NCBI GenBank assembly: GCA_965263375.1
Contig: OZ253669.1
Coordinates: forward strand, 2,480,001 to 2,544,000
Length of the DNA stretch: 64,000 nucleotides
DNA from: JAJFFW01 sp965263375
GTDB taxonomy: Bacteria; Pseudomonadota; Alphaproteobacteria; Caulobacterales; Parvularculaceae
Direction of reading: 5' to 3'
A program made the translations under genes and the position numbers. The stretch's first letter is position 1; each line of letters opens with the position of its first letter. Below, piece after piece: positions 18,229-27,745 of this stretch. The notes beneath the pieces were generated by a model. It was not told where the DNA came from and did no database searches. It was given only the letters and a program-made list of their open reading frames with translations.

Positions 18229-19986
18229 CTACATGCGCGTTGGCGCTTTTATGCCGAGCAGGCTCAAGATCAACGCAAGCTGGCGGCCAACCAAATTCGC
18301 CAGCATAAGCCGTGATCGACGCGCGCCCTCATTAGCTTCATCAGCGATACGATGGGCGGCGTAAAATTTAGAGAACGCTTGCGCGAGATTATAGGCATGT
18401 TCACACAAATGGTGGGGGCCGCGCTTATCATAAGCGGCGCGAACCGCCTCGCCAAACGATAACAAAGTCAATGCAAGGTCGCGCTCTTCTTTTTGTGCAA
18501 CCAGTACGTCCCCTGGCTCTCCGGCGCCTTTGCTTTGCGCTTTTTCAAGGACAGAACGCACACGGACACTCGCGTAAAGCAGATACGGCCCAGTTTTCCC
18601 TTCAAACGCTAAAAAGCGATCAAGGTCAAAGACGTAATCAGACATGCGCTGATTTGAAAGGTCCGCGAATTTTAACGCCGCGACCCCAACCTGCCGTGCA
18701 ATTGCCGCGGTTTCAGCTTCGGAGAAACCTTCCGCCAGGCCATTCTCTAAAAGCCGTTCATGGGCGCGATCGGTCACCATATCGATGAGATCACGCAGCT
18801 TTAACACACCCCCATCGCGGGTTTTAAAGGGCTTGCCGTCTTTGCCTTGCATCGTGCCAAAGCCAAGGTGTTCTAGCTTGTCTTCAGCAAAATAACCTGC
18901 GGCGCCCGCCGCGCGAAACACTTGCTCTAGGTGCAAGGCCTGGCGGTTATCAACGACATATAAGATCCGGTCCGGCTTTTGCGCTTCCGCGCGATCGATG
19001 ATCGTTGCAATATCCGTGGCATGATAGCCAACGGCCCCTTGGGAGTTCACCAAGATCACCGGCGGGATTTCTTTATTATCATCTTCGCGCGCAACGCGGA
19101 TAATGATCGCGCCGTCTGATTCTTCTGACAGCCCTTTTGCTTTTAGATCAGCGAGCATTTCCGGGATGAAAGGGTCCGCATCCGCCTCCCCCTTCCACAG
19201 ATCAAAAGAAACATCCAGATCAGCGTAATTGGCGCGCATCGCCTCAACAGAAAGATCGACAAACTGCCGCCAAAGCGCACGATAACCCGGCCGCCCATCC
19301 TGCAACGCCTTCGTTGCAATACGCGCAACATCCGCCCTCGCCGGGTCAGCCTTACAAGCCGCGGATGCGGCCGGATACATTTCTTCTAAGTCGGCAAGCG
19401 CCATCGGCGCTTGGTCAAAAGGTCCCTCAGCGCCAACAACAAAATGAGGCAGGTCCGGCTGACGCAATTCCAGCTCAGAAATAAGCTGCCCCATCTGCAA
19501 GCCCCAATCGCCAAGATGGATGTCAGCGACTACCTCATCACCGGCGAAACGGGCGATGCGCTTTATCGCTTCGCCAATAATCGCGGAACGCAAATGCCCA
19601 ACATGCAGCGGCTTGGCGACATTCGGCCCACCATAATCAATAACGAGAGTTTCAGCCTGTTTGGCCCAACCGCCCAAGCGCTCATCACTAATAAGGGCGT
19701 TTAACCGCGCACTTAAATAGTCATCGCTAAGGGTAAGATTGATAAAGCCCGGCCCAGCGATTGTGACGTCGCTAAAAATAGCCTCTTTTTGCAGACGCAC
19801 CGCCACCGCTTCACCAATTGCGCGCGGATTGGTTTTATTCGCTTTGCCCGCCGCTAATGCGCCGTTGCATTGGAATTGCGCAAGATCCGGGCGATCCGAC
19901 GGGCGGACTTCCCCATAAGAAGCATCAAAACCTTCTTCAGCAAATGCGCCCCCGACGAGAGAAGATAGATCGTTTTGTAAAGTCAT
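18229..19986 (-). CDS. argS: arginyl-tRNA synthetase
   Basis: A class I aminoacyl-tRNA synthetase of 585 residues that charges tRNA-Arg. The HIGH-type motif appears as HVGH in KPLHVGHLRSAIIGE, the ArgS N-terminal additive domain precedes it, and the catalytic core contains KPFKTRDGGVLKLRDL, the usual KMSKS-equivalent region. The anticodon-binding DALR domain forms the C-terminus (LLSLLGIKAPTRM). A lipoprotein gene lies 46 bases upstream on the same strand. Gene pairs of argS and a dGTPase or SPOR-domain gene, common elsewhere, are not seen here. Confidence 0.97.
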   Translation of the reverse strand: MTLQNDLSSLVGGAFAEEGFDASYGEVRPSDRPDLAQFQCNGALAAGKANKTNPRAIGEAVAVRLQKEAIFSDVTIAGPGFINLTLSDDYLSARLNALISDERLGGWAKQAETLVIDYGGPNVAKPLHVGHLRSAIIGEAIKRIARFAGDEVVADIHLGDWGLQMGQLISELELRQPDLPHFVVGAEGPFDQAPMALADLEEMYPAASAACKADPARADVARIATKALQDGRPGYRALWRQFVDLSVEAMRANYADLDVSFDLWKGEADADPFIPEMLADLKAKGLSEESDGAIIIRVAREDDNKEIPPVILVNSQGAVGYHATDIATIIDRAEAQKPDRILYVVDNRQALHLEQVFRAAGAAGYFAEDKLEHLGFGTMQGKDGKPFKTRDGGVLKLRDLIDMVTDRAHERLLENGLAEGFSEAETAAIARQVGVAALKFADLSNQRMSDYVFDLDRFLAFEGKTGPYLLYASVRVRSVLEKAQSKGAGEPGDVLVAQKEERDLALTLLSFGEAVRAAYDKRGPHHLCEHAYNLAQAFSKFYAAHRIADEANEGARRSRLMLANLVGRQLALILSLLGIKAPTRM

Positions 19987-20032
19987 TTAAAAATCAAAAG
20001 GGTAATTCTATTCAGCGGCCCAGTTTTGGCGC

Positions 20033-20608
20033 TTACAGTTCGGGGAACTTCAAGCTTTTTCCAGAACGATTAAAGTTGATCTGGCGCGGCGTCACGGCCA
20101 AGCCAACCACGACTTCAAAGTTTGAACCAGCGACATTTTCATCACGGCGAGGGATAATGATCTTATTGATCTCTTCCTCAACCTGCTTAACGGCTTGCTT
20201 TTCACCGAATTTAACAGGAACCGTGAATTCTTTTTTGCTAATTATTTCAAGGTCTTTACGCGTTATTGCCACAAAATACGTGAACTCTTTTTCACGCTCC
20301 TCGCCTTTTGGCCCCCGGCCAAAGGCCAAATCAACCGAGACGCTGGCGCTAATCGGCTTATCGCTGAAATACCGGCAGGACAGCGCAACGTTACTAATCT
20401 CAGCCGTATAAGCGATATTGTCCGCGCTTAGTTGATCGCTCGCGAACTCTATTTGGCGCGCCGCCTCAGACAGAACAACAATATTGGGGCATGGCGCTGG
20501 GTTCCGCTCCCGCGCGGCGCGCGCTTCTGAAGAAGACGAACATCCGCTCGCTGCTACACCTGCGGCAATAAAGACCGCGCCAATCACTTTGTTGAGGTCG
20601 CCGAACAC
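20033..20608 (-). CDS. lipoprotein of unknown function
   Basis: The start is best placed at the GTG at 20608, because AGGAG lies seven bases upstream. A TTG 39 bases earlier lacks a site. The 191-residue product has a lipoprotein signal (KVIGAVFIAAGVAASGC) followed by a Ser-rich linker. The mature domain has two further cysteines (APCPNIVVL and LSCRYF) and a beta-rich region that includes EFTYFVAITRKDLEII. I recall similar alphaproteobacterial lipoproteins without known function. It may be cotranscribed with argS downstream. Confidence 0.75.
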   Translation of the reverse strand: MFGDLNKVIGAVFIAAGVAASGCSSSSEARAARERNPAPCPNIVVLSEAARQIEFASDQLSADNIAYTAEISNVALSCRYFSDKPISASVSVDLAFGRGPKGEEREKEFTYFVAITRKDLEIISKKEFTVPVKFGEKQAVKQVEEEINKIIIPRRDENVAGSNFEVVVGLAVTPRQINFNRSGKSLKFPEL

Positions 20609-20806
20609 CACATATCTCCTGTGACTAAACACACAATGACCTAACAAGGCCGCGACACTGCCATGAAATGAACGCGAACTAGATCTTAATAGCGCTCACA
20701 AATACAGCTCTCATAAGGTCCTACCGGCTACCGCGCGAAGGCGCAACGGTTGGTTCATCTTGAGCAAGCAAAGATGGCGAAAAGATACTAAGCAGCGCAA
20801 AAAATA

Positions 20807-21877
20807 ATGATGATCCCGTTGGACGATAGCAAAAGCACAACAGAGCCTAACGACCGGCCGCAAATAATAAAGCCCCCAACATGTCAGGGGAAGGCTGTCG
20901 CCGGGGATAAAGAAGACCGCCCCCACACGACTGATCAATCCAAGCCAACTTTAGATGTTTTCCTCGCCGCCCCCCGTGGGTTTTGCGCTGGCGTCACCCG
21001 CGCCATCGAAGCGGTGGAAACAGCGTTACAAGAACATGGTGCGCCGGTTTATGTGCGCCATCAGATTGTCCACAATGAGCATGTCTTAAAGCGGCTTGAA
21101 GCGATGGGCGCGGTTTTTATCGATCACGTGGAAGAAGCGCAGGACGGGCGCCCCCTCGTTTTTTCCGCTCACGGATCACCCGCCACGGCCCATCATTCAG
21201 CAACAGCGCGCGGCCTTGCCGTGATCGATGCGGCCTGCCCCCTTGTTCTAAAGGTCCACAATCAAGTTAAGCGCTATCTTGTTGAGGGAAAGCACATCTT
21301 CGTGATTGGGCATAAAGGACACGCAGAGGTCACTGGCGTGATGGGCCAGGGTTCGCCAAGCGATTTTACCCTTATTCAAAATTGTAATGACGCGCGCCGT
21401 GTAACCCCGCCCAAAGCGCCGCTCGCTTACGTTACACAGACGACACTTTCTGTGGACGACACCCGCGTCATCATTGAAATTTTAAAGACGCGCTTTCCCG
21501 AAATCACCGCCCCTCAAAAAGAAGATATTTGCTACGCGACGACAAATCGTCAGGCTGCAGTGAAAACGATGGCGCCGTTGGTTGATACGGTGCTGGTTGT
21601 GGGCTCACCCACCTCATCAAATTCCAAACGCTTGGTTGAGGTCGCCCTGCAAAACGGCGCCAAGAACGCCCATTTGGTTGAAAACCCCGAAGCGGTTGAT
21701 ATTAAGCAGTTCAACCCAGCCCAAACTATTGGGGTTACGGCTGGGGCATCAACCCCCGAAGAGTTGGTGGAAAAGCTCCTCACCCGGCTTGCTGGCGCCT
21801 TCACCCTTGGCGTTAAAACCCTTGAAACAATCAGGGAAGACGTGACGTTTAAAGCGCCATTGGTGAAAGGGCGCTAG
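20807..21877 (+). CDS. ispH: 4-hydroxy-3-methylbut-2-enyl diphosphate reductase
   Basis: The last step of the MEP isoprenoid pathway, producing IPP and DMAPP with a [4Fe-4S] cluster. The three cluster cysteines are in RGFCAGV, DAACPLV and DICYATTN. The catalytic Glu (GHAEVTG) and Thr (VTQTTLSVDD) are present. At 356 residues it is longer than usual, because of a ~45-residue hydrophilic N-terminal extension. In Rhizobiales ispH is typically followed by thrB and rnhA. Here rnhA is 4.7 kb away and thrB is absent. Confidence 0.97.
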   Translation: MMIPLDDSKSTTEPNDRPQIIKPPTCQGKAVAGDKEDRPHTTDQSKPTLDVFLAAPRGFCAGVTRAIEAVETALQEHGAPVYVRHQIVHNEHVLKRLEAMGAVFIDHVEEAQDGRPLVFSAHGSPATAHHSATARGLAVIDAACPLVLKVHNQVKRYLVEGKHIFVIGHKGHAEVTGVMGQGSPSDFTLIQNCNDARRVTPPKAPLAYVTQTTLSVDDTRVIIEILKTRFPEITAPQKEDICYATTNRQAAVKTMAPLVDTVLVVGSPTSSNSKRLVEVALQNGAKNAHLVENPEAVDIKQFNPAQTIGVTAGASTPEELVEKLLTRLAGAFTLGVKTLETIREDVTFKAPLVKGR

Positions 21878-22032
21878 GTTGGCTTTTGGCGCTCGACAGG
21901 CATACTCATAGAGTTCGTTCGTCATTATCGCAATTGGCTTCGTTTCTTGCCGTGGACATTATCTTTGCTATAAAAATGGTGTTCCCCAGCAGCCCATCGC
22001 CTAAGGGGCTTTGAGCAAGTCGCGAGACGTCA

Positions 22033-23232
22033 ATGCAGCCAACGACAATACTTCTGCTCATCGCGACTGTCGCTTCAATAACGGTTAGTCTTTTCGGGGC
22101 GGCGCTTTTGATCGCCAGGCCATTGGCGCGCCGGGATCAGTCTTTTTGGCTTGCCGGGTTTTTGAGTGTTTACAGCGTTACTAAACTTGATGCGCTATTC
22201 ACCCTCACTGGGGGTTATCTAGCCGCCCCGCATACGGCAGGCATCCTCTTTCTCTTTAAGCCGATGCTGGGACCAATCGTTTACTTTTATACCTCCGCCA
22301 TGATCGCCACAACGCCAAGAGGCGTGGAATGGCGCGATCTTTGGGTACTGGGTGGACCTATACTGATTTTCTTTTTGTTTTTGCCGTTTTATGTACTGGG
22401 TGCTGAAGATAAAATGGCGATCATTACCCATGACTTTGCCGATGAAGGACTTCGCGAGTGGGTCTTCACCATGTGCCGAACGACCTTTCTCATCTTTTTC
22501 TTGATATCGATAGCGAGCCTTGTGGCTGCCCTCCGCTTGCTGCGCCGTCATCTCGGCCGTTTGCGCAATCTGTTTTCAAACATCGAGGACAGATCGCTGG
22601 ATTGGCTGCGGCGTGTGCTCCTGATCCTAACGGCGGGATGGACCTTCAGCACGGCGAGTGATTTTTGGGCAATCGCGGGAAGTCGCCCGGATGCGGTCAA
22701 TGTATTAGCGACTTATCTCGAATTGGGGTGGATAGCCTGCATCGCCTTTTTTGGCATTATGCAGGCGCCCGTGCTCTCTAAAGAGGATGTCAAAGAGGAA
22801 CCCTCTCAGGCGCCATACGCCAGGGCGAGGCTCAGCGACGAACAGCTAAGTCGCATCGCCCAAAAACTTCATACGGCGATGGCGCAGAACCAACTCTTTA
22901 CGGACGCCGATTTGTCATTGCGAGCTTTGGCTGCCGCGATTGGCGTGTCCGAGGCATACTTATCTCAGACCTTCAGCCTTAAAATGGGGACGACCTTCTT
23001 TGACTATGTCAACGCCCAGCGCATTGAGCTCGCCAAATCTCAACTCGCGAGCACCGATCAAACAGTGTTGACCATAGCTCATGCAGCGGGCTTTAATTCC
23101 CGATCTACCTTTAACACCGCTTTCAAAAAACACACCGCTTCGACCCCAACGGAATTTCGGCGGCGCGCCCAGCAATGCAAAGACGGCGACCCCGTCGAGA
23201 GCGGCGAGTTGGCGAACGGCTGCTCTTCTTGA
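22033..23232 (+). CDS. AraC-family regulator with N-terminal membrane domain
   Basis: A 399-residue protein. The N-terminal ~240 residues hold about seven hydrophobic segments (for example ILLLIATVASITVSLFGAAL and LGGPILIFFLFLPFYVLG), so the sensor part is in the inner membrane. The C-terminal ~100 residues are a double helix-turn-helix of AraC type (LRALAAAIGVSEAYLSQ and TIAHAAGFNSRSTFNTAF). Such membrane-tethered AraC regulators respond to envelope or small hydrophobic signals; the ligand is unknown. The small membrane protein 133 bases downstream is a plausible target or partner. Confidence 0.88.
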   Translation: MQPTTILLLIATVASITVSLFGAALLIARPLARRDQSFWLAGFLSVYSVTKLDALFTLTGGYLAAPHTAGILFLFKPMLGPIVYFYTSAMIATTPRGVEWRDLWVLGGPILIFFLFLPFYVLGAEDKMAIITHDFADEGLREWVFTMCRTTFLIFFLISIASLVAALRLLRRHLGRLRNLFSNIEDRSLDWLRRVLLILTAGWTFSTASDFWAIAGSRPDAVNVLATYLELGWIACIAFFGIMQAPVLSKEDVKEEPSQAPYARARLSDEQLSRIAQKLHTAMAQNQLFTDADLSLRALAAAIGVSEAYLSQTFSLKMGTTFFDYVNAQRIELAKSQLASTDQTVLTIAHAAGFNSRSTFNTAFKKHTASTPTEFRRRAQQCKDGDPVESGELANGCSS

Positions 23233-23365
23233 TCCTTTTCATGTACGACCTAGCGGGGGCGGACGACAGGTCTCGCGTCATTGGTTAGCCAGACCTCAGT
23301 ATTGACTGATCCCAAGCCTGGGGCGCTCGCCCTTGCGCTTTACGCCTTCCGGAGGAATGCTCACT

Positions 23366-23803
23366 ATGAAAAACGTATTTCAAAATGATCCTGCTTACGG
23401 TCTCTCGCCCCTTCGGCTGTGGGTCATGCGGGTTCCATACTTCTTCACCGGCGTCTTGTTCTCCTTCACTGCTTGGTCGAACTTGCTGAAATATTGGGGC
23501 GCTCTTGATCCTATGGTCGGCGTTGCGCAGGCATTCTGGTGTGCACTCTCGCTGCTCGCCCTTTTGGGTTTGCGGTTTCCGATAAAGATGCTGCCGCTGT
23601 TGCTGCTTCAATTCGGGTATAAGCTCATTTGGATTTTGGCGGTCGGATACCCATTAATGTCGCGGGGCGATCTCGATGCGGCGGGCCAAGAGCTTTTCAT
23701 GGCGAACGCAGGCGGGATCGTGATCGATGTGGTTGCAATCCCCTGGGTCTATGTCGCTAAAAACTATATCGGCGGCATTTTTACGGGTACCCGCGAGCGG
23801 TAA
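23366..23803 (+). CDS. small integral membrane protein
   Basis: A 145-residue product from the ATG at 23366, with GGAGG about 10 bases upstream; in-frame starts further upstream are not used. It has four likely membrane segments: FFTGVLFSFTAWSNLL, VAQAFWCALSLLALLG, PLLLLQFGYKLIWILA, and NAGGIVIDVVAIPWVYVAKN. No catalytic motif is seen. Homologues beside membrane-type AraC regulators are familiar, but without a defined role. Confidence 0.8.
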   Translation: MKNVFQNDPAYGLSPLRLWVMRVPYFFTGVLFSFTAWSNLLKYWGALDPMVGVAQAFWCALSLLALLGLRFPIKMLPLLLLQFGYKLIWILAVGYPLMSRGDLDAAGQELFMANAGGIVIDVVAIPWVYVAKNYIGGIFTGTRER

Positions 23804-23984
23804 CATACACGCGCCGCATGCCGGTCTGCCGTAACGGCTCACCACACGAACATCTGATTTCTCTTTGCAACAAGACGCCGTCAGGATCATCGCTCTTTGT
23901 GATGGTGTTTTCGCGCGGCAGTCCAGAGTTGTCGGCCCTAAAGCGCCATGTTAACCTCTCCCCAAAGTTCGAGGGGCTAAGTTG

Positions 23985-25628
23985 ATGGCGGGGGATAGCG
24001 GATCTTCTGAAACCACAGATGAGATTGGCGCACGCGCAGCGATCATCACGGTGCACGGGACAGGCGATAGCCAGCCAGGGCCCGAGGGCGAGAAATGGTG
24101 GCAGCGGGGTTCTGATTTTTCAGGTTGGTTGATTGAGGAACTGGCGTCCCGGGGCGTCGAAGCGGACATTCATCCGTTGATCTGGACGGGCGCCAATAGC
24201 GCCACGGCGCGGGAAGAGGCGTCCCGGGCGCTTGACAAGCTCGTGCGCAAACTCGCCAAAGAATACGACAATGTGCATGTGATCGGCCATAGCCATGGCG
24301 GCAATGTCGCCAATGAAGCGGCGGTCTTGCTGAACTGGCGCGGGGGTCGTGCGGGCAACAAAAGCGCAAGAGATCGTCTGCGGTCCATCTCCACAGTGGG
24401 CACGCCATTTTTCCAGTCAGAAGTGAGCCAGGGCGAGCGGTTCGGCGCGTACGGTTTCGGCCTCATGGCGCTGGTCAGCGCGGTGCTCGTGGCGGTGCTT
24501 ATTTCCGCGCCGAAATTTTTGCTTGAGCTTCTTGACCGGATGATAACGACTGGTATGTGGACGTCCGCAGGTGACATCGAGTCCTTACAGTCGGCGTTGT
24601 CGTCCTGGCTCACGGGTGTCGGCGTCGCGGGTATTGCCGCCCTCGCCTTCATTATGCCCATTGCCTGGCGTGGCCTCATGCGGATCAGGCGCGCGGGACG
24701 GCGGCGACCGAAGGCCGGCCTCTTCTCCATCTGGCACCCGCTAGATGAAGCGATCTCCTTCCTGCAGCGGGTGGAGACGCTCCCCATTGAGCCGTTTGAG
24801 CGGGGCTCCCTCTGGCGCGGCTCACGGACAGGCGCCGTTCTCTGGGGGGTGCGGGCGGTCTTTGTCTTGCCGGTCCTTGGTCTGATGGCGCTGGCAGCCG
24901 ACTGGGGCCTTGAACGCTATCTTCGATCAGACCCCGGCATACCCGCCTTATGGGTTCGGCCCGGCGCCATTGGAAGCGGTTGCCCAACAAATGATCCTGT
25001 TTGGCGTGGCGGGCGCGCCGGTGGTGTTTGCCGCTGTCTATCTCCTCTATCGCGCCTTCGCTTTTCTGGGGCTGGAACTACTCGGCCGCAGGCCCTTGAA
25101 CGGGGCGGTTGGCGGCGCGCTGAAAGGCATCGCCTTCGGCAAGGATGGCGATCACAATCCGGGCAATGTCTCGTCGCGGTCACATCGCTTTGGGACGCGC
25201 GCCTTGGTCCTGGATGGCGAGCTGGCCGATGCGTTGCGGACCAATTCAATGGAGGCGCGCCTCGCCCTTTTCACCAAATATGAGTCTGGCGTTTTCTCCG
25301 TCGACGCCGATCAAAACGAAGTTGTGCAGGAACTCGCCGAAGACGCGCTCACCTGGGATGCGCTCATTCACACCACCTATTTTGATCACCGGGAGATCGC
25401 CGCCGCTATTGCGGCTTATGCGGCAGAACAAATCGAGATGGCCAACGAGCCAGCTGGTGAACTTATGCCGCCGGCGAAAAAATATGTACGGCGAAACCTG
25501 GATCGCGCGCCTTGTCAGAATTTGCCGAGGCTGGGCGCTGGGGCTTCACCGGTCTTACTGTCGGTCTGGCCGCGCTACTGGGCGTTGTTGCCTTCTTGGC
25601 GCTGCAAAGCTGTGCCGATGGTCAATAA
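23985..25628 (+). pseudogene. membrane-anchored alpha/beta hydrolase, reading frame broken twice
   Basis: An alpha/beta-hydrolase with the oxyanion entry VHGTGDS at ~25 and nucleophile elbow GHSHGG at ~105, then several hydrophobic segments and a soluble part. The natural protein sequence runs in three stretches: from ATG 23985 (GAGGGG eight bases upstream) to about 24904 in one frame; then in the +1 frame (AYPPYGFGPAP to MPPAKK) to about 25480; then back in the first frame (ALSEFAEAGRWGFTGLTVG through a last membrane helix to QSCADGQ and a TAA). Each switch is at a homopolymer, G4 at 24904–24907 and A6 at 25477–25482. One G too many and one A too few would restore about 547 residues. This could be sequencing error, recent decay or recoding. 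Confidence 0.75.
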
Positions 25629-26400
25629 TGATCACTTAGCGGATGAACGCAGTTTCATCCCGCCGCCAGTACCCTATGTAATAGGGCAGACGTTCAATGA
25701 TTGCGACGTCTGTCCGGAATTGGTGGTTCTGCCGGGCGGGACGTTCTCGATGGGCTCGCCGAGCCACGAGCTGGAACGCACTCCCAATGAAGGGCCGATG
25801 CAGCGTGTGACCGTCCAGCCTTTCGCCGTAGGCAAATTTGAAGTCACCTTCGCCGAATGGGACGCTTGCGTCGCTGACGGCGGCTGCGATGGGTATTCAC
25901 CAAACGACCGAGGCTGGGGCCGCGGCGATCAGCCCGTCATTAATGTCTCCTGGAATAACGCGCAACGCTATGTCGCTTGGCTCAACGGCAAGGTCGAGGG
26001 CTCGCCCTATCGCCTATTAAGTGAAGCAGAGTGGGAATATGCGGCCCGGGCCGGAACAACGACGCCTTATTGGTGGGGCGAGGAGGCGAGCCACGAATAC
26101 GCGAATTATGGTTTTGAAATTGGCCAAACAACGCCGGTCGGCAGCTACCCCGCCAACCCTTTCGGCCTTCACGACATGCACGGCAATCTCTTTGAATGGG
26201 TGGGGGATTGTTATCGGAGTAATCCGGGTCCATCGTCTGATGTTTCCAAAGGTATGGGCAATACGGAATGTCTGCGGGTGCTTCGCGGCGGCGATTGGTA
26301 CTTCAATTCAAGGGAACTCCACTCGGCCTCTCGCGACAGGGACAAGCCAACCACCCAGAGCAGAATCTACGGCTTCCGGATTGCCAGGACGCTTGAATAA
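25618..26400 (+). CDS. FGE-sulfatase-fold (SUMF1-like) protein
   Basis: A 260-residue protein whose residues ~35–255 are the formylglycine-generating-enzyme fold: LPGGTFSMGSPSHE, YRLLSEAEWEYAARAG, HGNLFEWVGDC, CLRVLRGGDWYF and the closing YGFRIAR. The paired active-site cysteines of true FGE are not present at the RGG–FR segment, so it may bind a ligand or act as a non-classical member. No signal peptide is seen. Its ATG (25618) overlaps the hydrolase stop by 11 bases (ATGGTCAATAA), so the two are translationally coupled and probably work together. What substrate they handle is unknown. Confidence 0.82.
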   Translation: MVNNDHLADERSFIPPPVPYVIGQTFNDCDVCPELVVLPGGTFSMGSPSHELERTPNEGPMQRVTVQPFAVGKFEVTFAEWDACVADGGCDGYSPNDRGWGRGDQPVINVSWNNAQRYVAWLNGKVEGSPYRLLSEAEWEYAARAGTTTPYWWGEEASHEYANYGFEIGQTTPVGSYPANPFGLHDMHGNLFEWVGDCYRSNPGPSSDVSKGMGNTECLRVLRGGDWYFNSRELHSASRDRDKPTTQSRIYGFRIARTLE

Positions 26401-26468
26401 TCTGGGCGGATTGCGGACGCGAAAAAAGCGCGCCTATATTCCTCCCCACTAACGCCATACACATTGCC

Positions 26469-26507
26469 TTGCTCGCATAACTGAGTTGCGTTGCTCGTAA
26501 AACTGAG
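26469..26507. repeat. direct repeat upstream of rnhA
   Basis: Two 17-base copies, TTGCTCGCATAACTGAG (26469–26485) and TTGCTCGTAAAACTGAG (26491–26507), match at 15 positions with a 22-base period. They lie 40 bases before rnhA and could be a regulator site or simple duplication. Confidence 0.5.
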
Positions 26508-26546
26508 GCAAATAGGTCGGCCAATACACACTCCACCAGACGGAAT

Positions 26547-26978
26547 ATGATTATGGTTGATATTTATACGGACGGCGCATGCTCTGGCAATCCAGGTCCT
26601 GGCGGATGGGGTGTATTAATCATCGACGGCAGTGCGCGGCGCGAGCTCAATGGCGGCGAGCGCGAGACCACCAATAACCGGATGGAGCTTATGGCCGCGA
26701 TTGAGGGGCTGGCCGCCACAAAGGATGTCGCCGCCGTTAATCTTTATACAGACTCCACCTATGTGAAGAACGGCATCACCCAGTGGATGATCAGCTGGAA
26801 GAAAAACGGGTGGAAGACGGCCGCTAAAAAGCCCGTGAAAAATAAAGACCTATGGCTCGCCCTTGACGAGCAAACGGCGGGGCGCGCGATTGAATGGCGC
26901 TGGGTCAAAGGTCACGCGGGCGACCCAGGCAATGAGCGGGCAGATGCGCTCGCCAGAGAGGGGCTGTCAAAGGCTTAG
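26547..26978 (+). CDS. rnhA: ribonuclease HI
   Basis: A 143-residue RNase H that degrades the RNA of RNA–DNA hybrids. The acidic active-site residues are in place: Asp in YTDGACSGNPGPGGWG, Glu in NNRMELMAAI, Asp in LYTDSTYV and Asp in GNERADALA. A second in-frame ATG occurs two codons later. It is followed convergently by a peroxiredoxin gene with 30 bases between the ends. In relatives rnhA sits near ispH and thrB; here a four-gene block intervenes. Confidence 0.96.
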   Translation: MIMVDIYTDGACSGNPGPGGWGVLIIDGSARRELNGGERETTNNRMELMAAIEGLAATKDVAAVNLYTDSTYVKNGITQWMISWKKNGWKTAAKKPVKNKDLWLALDEQTAGRAIEWRWVKGHAGDPGNERADALAREGLSKA

Positions 26979-27008
26979 CCCCTCCCCCAGTTTGTATTTA
27001 GCCTAAGC

Positions 27009-27491
27009 TTATAGTTGGCCGAGCATATGTTCGGCGCTTGAAACGTCAAAGGCGCCAGGTTCTTCAACATTAAGTTCCGCGACAACGCCGTTCTCAATAA
27101 TGGCGGAAAAACGCTGAGAGCGCTCGCCAAGGCCAAAGCCAGAACCGTCCATCGTCAATCCCAAAGCGCGGGCGAACTCGCCATTGCCGTCGGCGAGCAT
27201 TTCAACCGCATCACCGGCATTTGCAGATTTGCCCCAAGCGTCCATGACAAATGCGTCATTGACGGACATGCAAACGATTTTTGAAACGCCTTTGCCTTTT
27301 AGCGCGTCAGCATTTTCCACAAAACCAGGCAGGTGTTTGGCTGAGCAAGTCGGCGTAAAGGCGCCGGGCACGGAAAAAAGCGCAACTTTGCCCTCGCCCA
27401 AAACTTCGGCGGTGTCCGCTTTCTGCGGGCCTTCGGCGGTCGCGAGCATGACTGTAGCGCTTGGAATATTATCGCCTTTTGAAATCGCCAT
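27009..27491 (-). CDS. peroxiredoxin (Prx5-type)
   Basis: A 160-residue thiol peroxidase that reduces peroxides. The peroxidatic cysteine is Cys49 in PGAFTPTCS, and the Prx5-type KIVCMSVNDAFVMDAW segment follows. A strong AAGGAG site lies eight bases before the ATG at 27491. The gene sits next to rnhA, a common alphaproteobacterial arrangement. Confidence 0.95.
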   Translation of the reverse strand: MAISKGDNIPSATVMLATAEGPQKADTAEVLGEGKVALFSVPGAFTPTCSAKHLPGFVENADALKGKGVSKIVCMSVNDAFVMDAWGKSANAGDAVEMLADGNGEFARALGLTMDGSGFGLGERSQRFSAIIENGVVAELNVEEPGAFDVSSAEHMLGQL

Positions 27492-27745
27492 TTCGTTATC
27501 TCCTTATTGGTAAACGCCAAGATTGGTAAATATATCGGCCTTTTAAACCGACCGATGGGCCCCGTCTATGCATGGGGAAGTTTTGCTTAAAATAATGTAG
27601 GCGCGCCGAGACAATAACCAAGGCAATTTTGCGCAAACCCAATATTTGAGCGCCCCTCAGCCCCATTGCTTGCATCGCCTAAAAATCTTCAACCGGAACG
27701 ATTTCTCACTTGCGAAACATAACGGAGATCCATAGGCTTTCACAT

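Noticed and set aside
26281..26400. C-terminal FGE-fold segment as a variable region of a diversity-generating retroelement target
   Set aside because: The fold is right, but the region is not rich in AAY codons, no template repeat was noticed nearby, and no reverse transcriptase gene is present.
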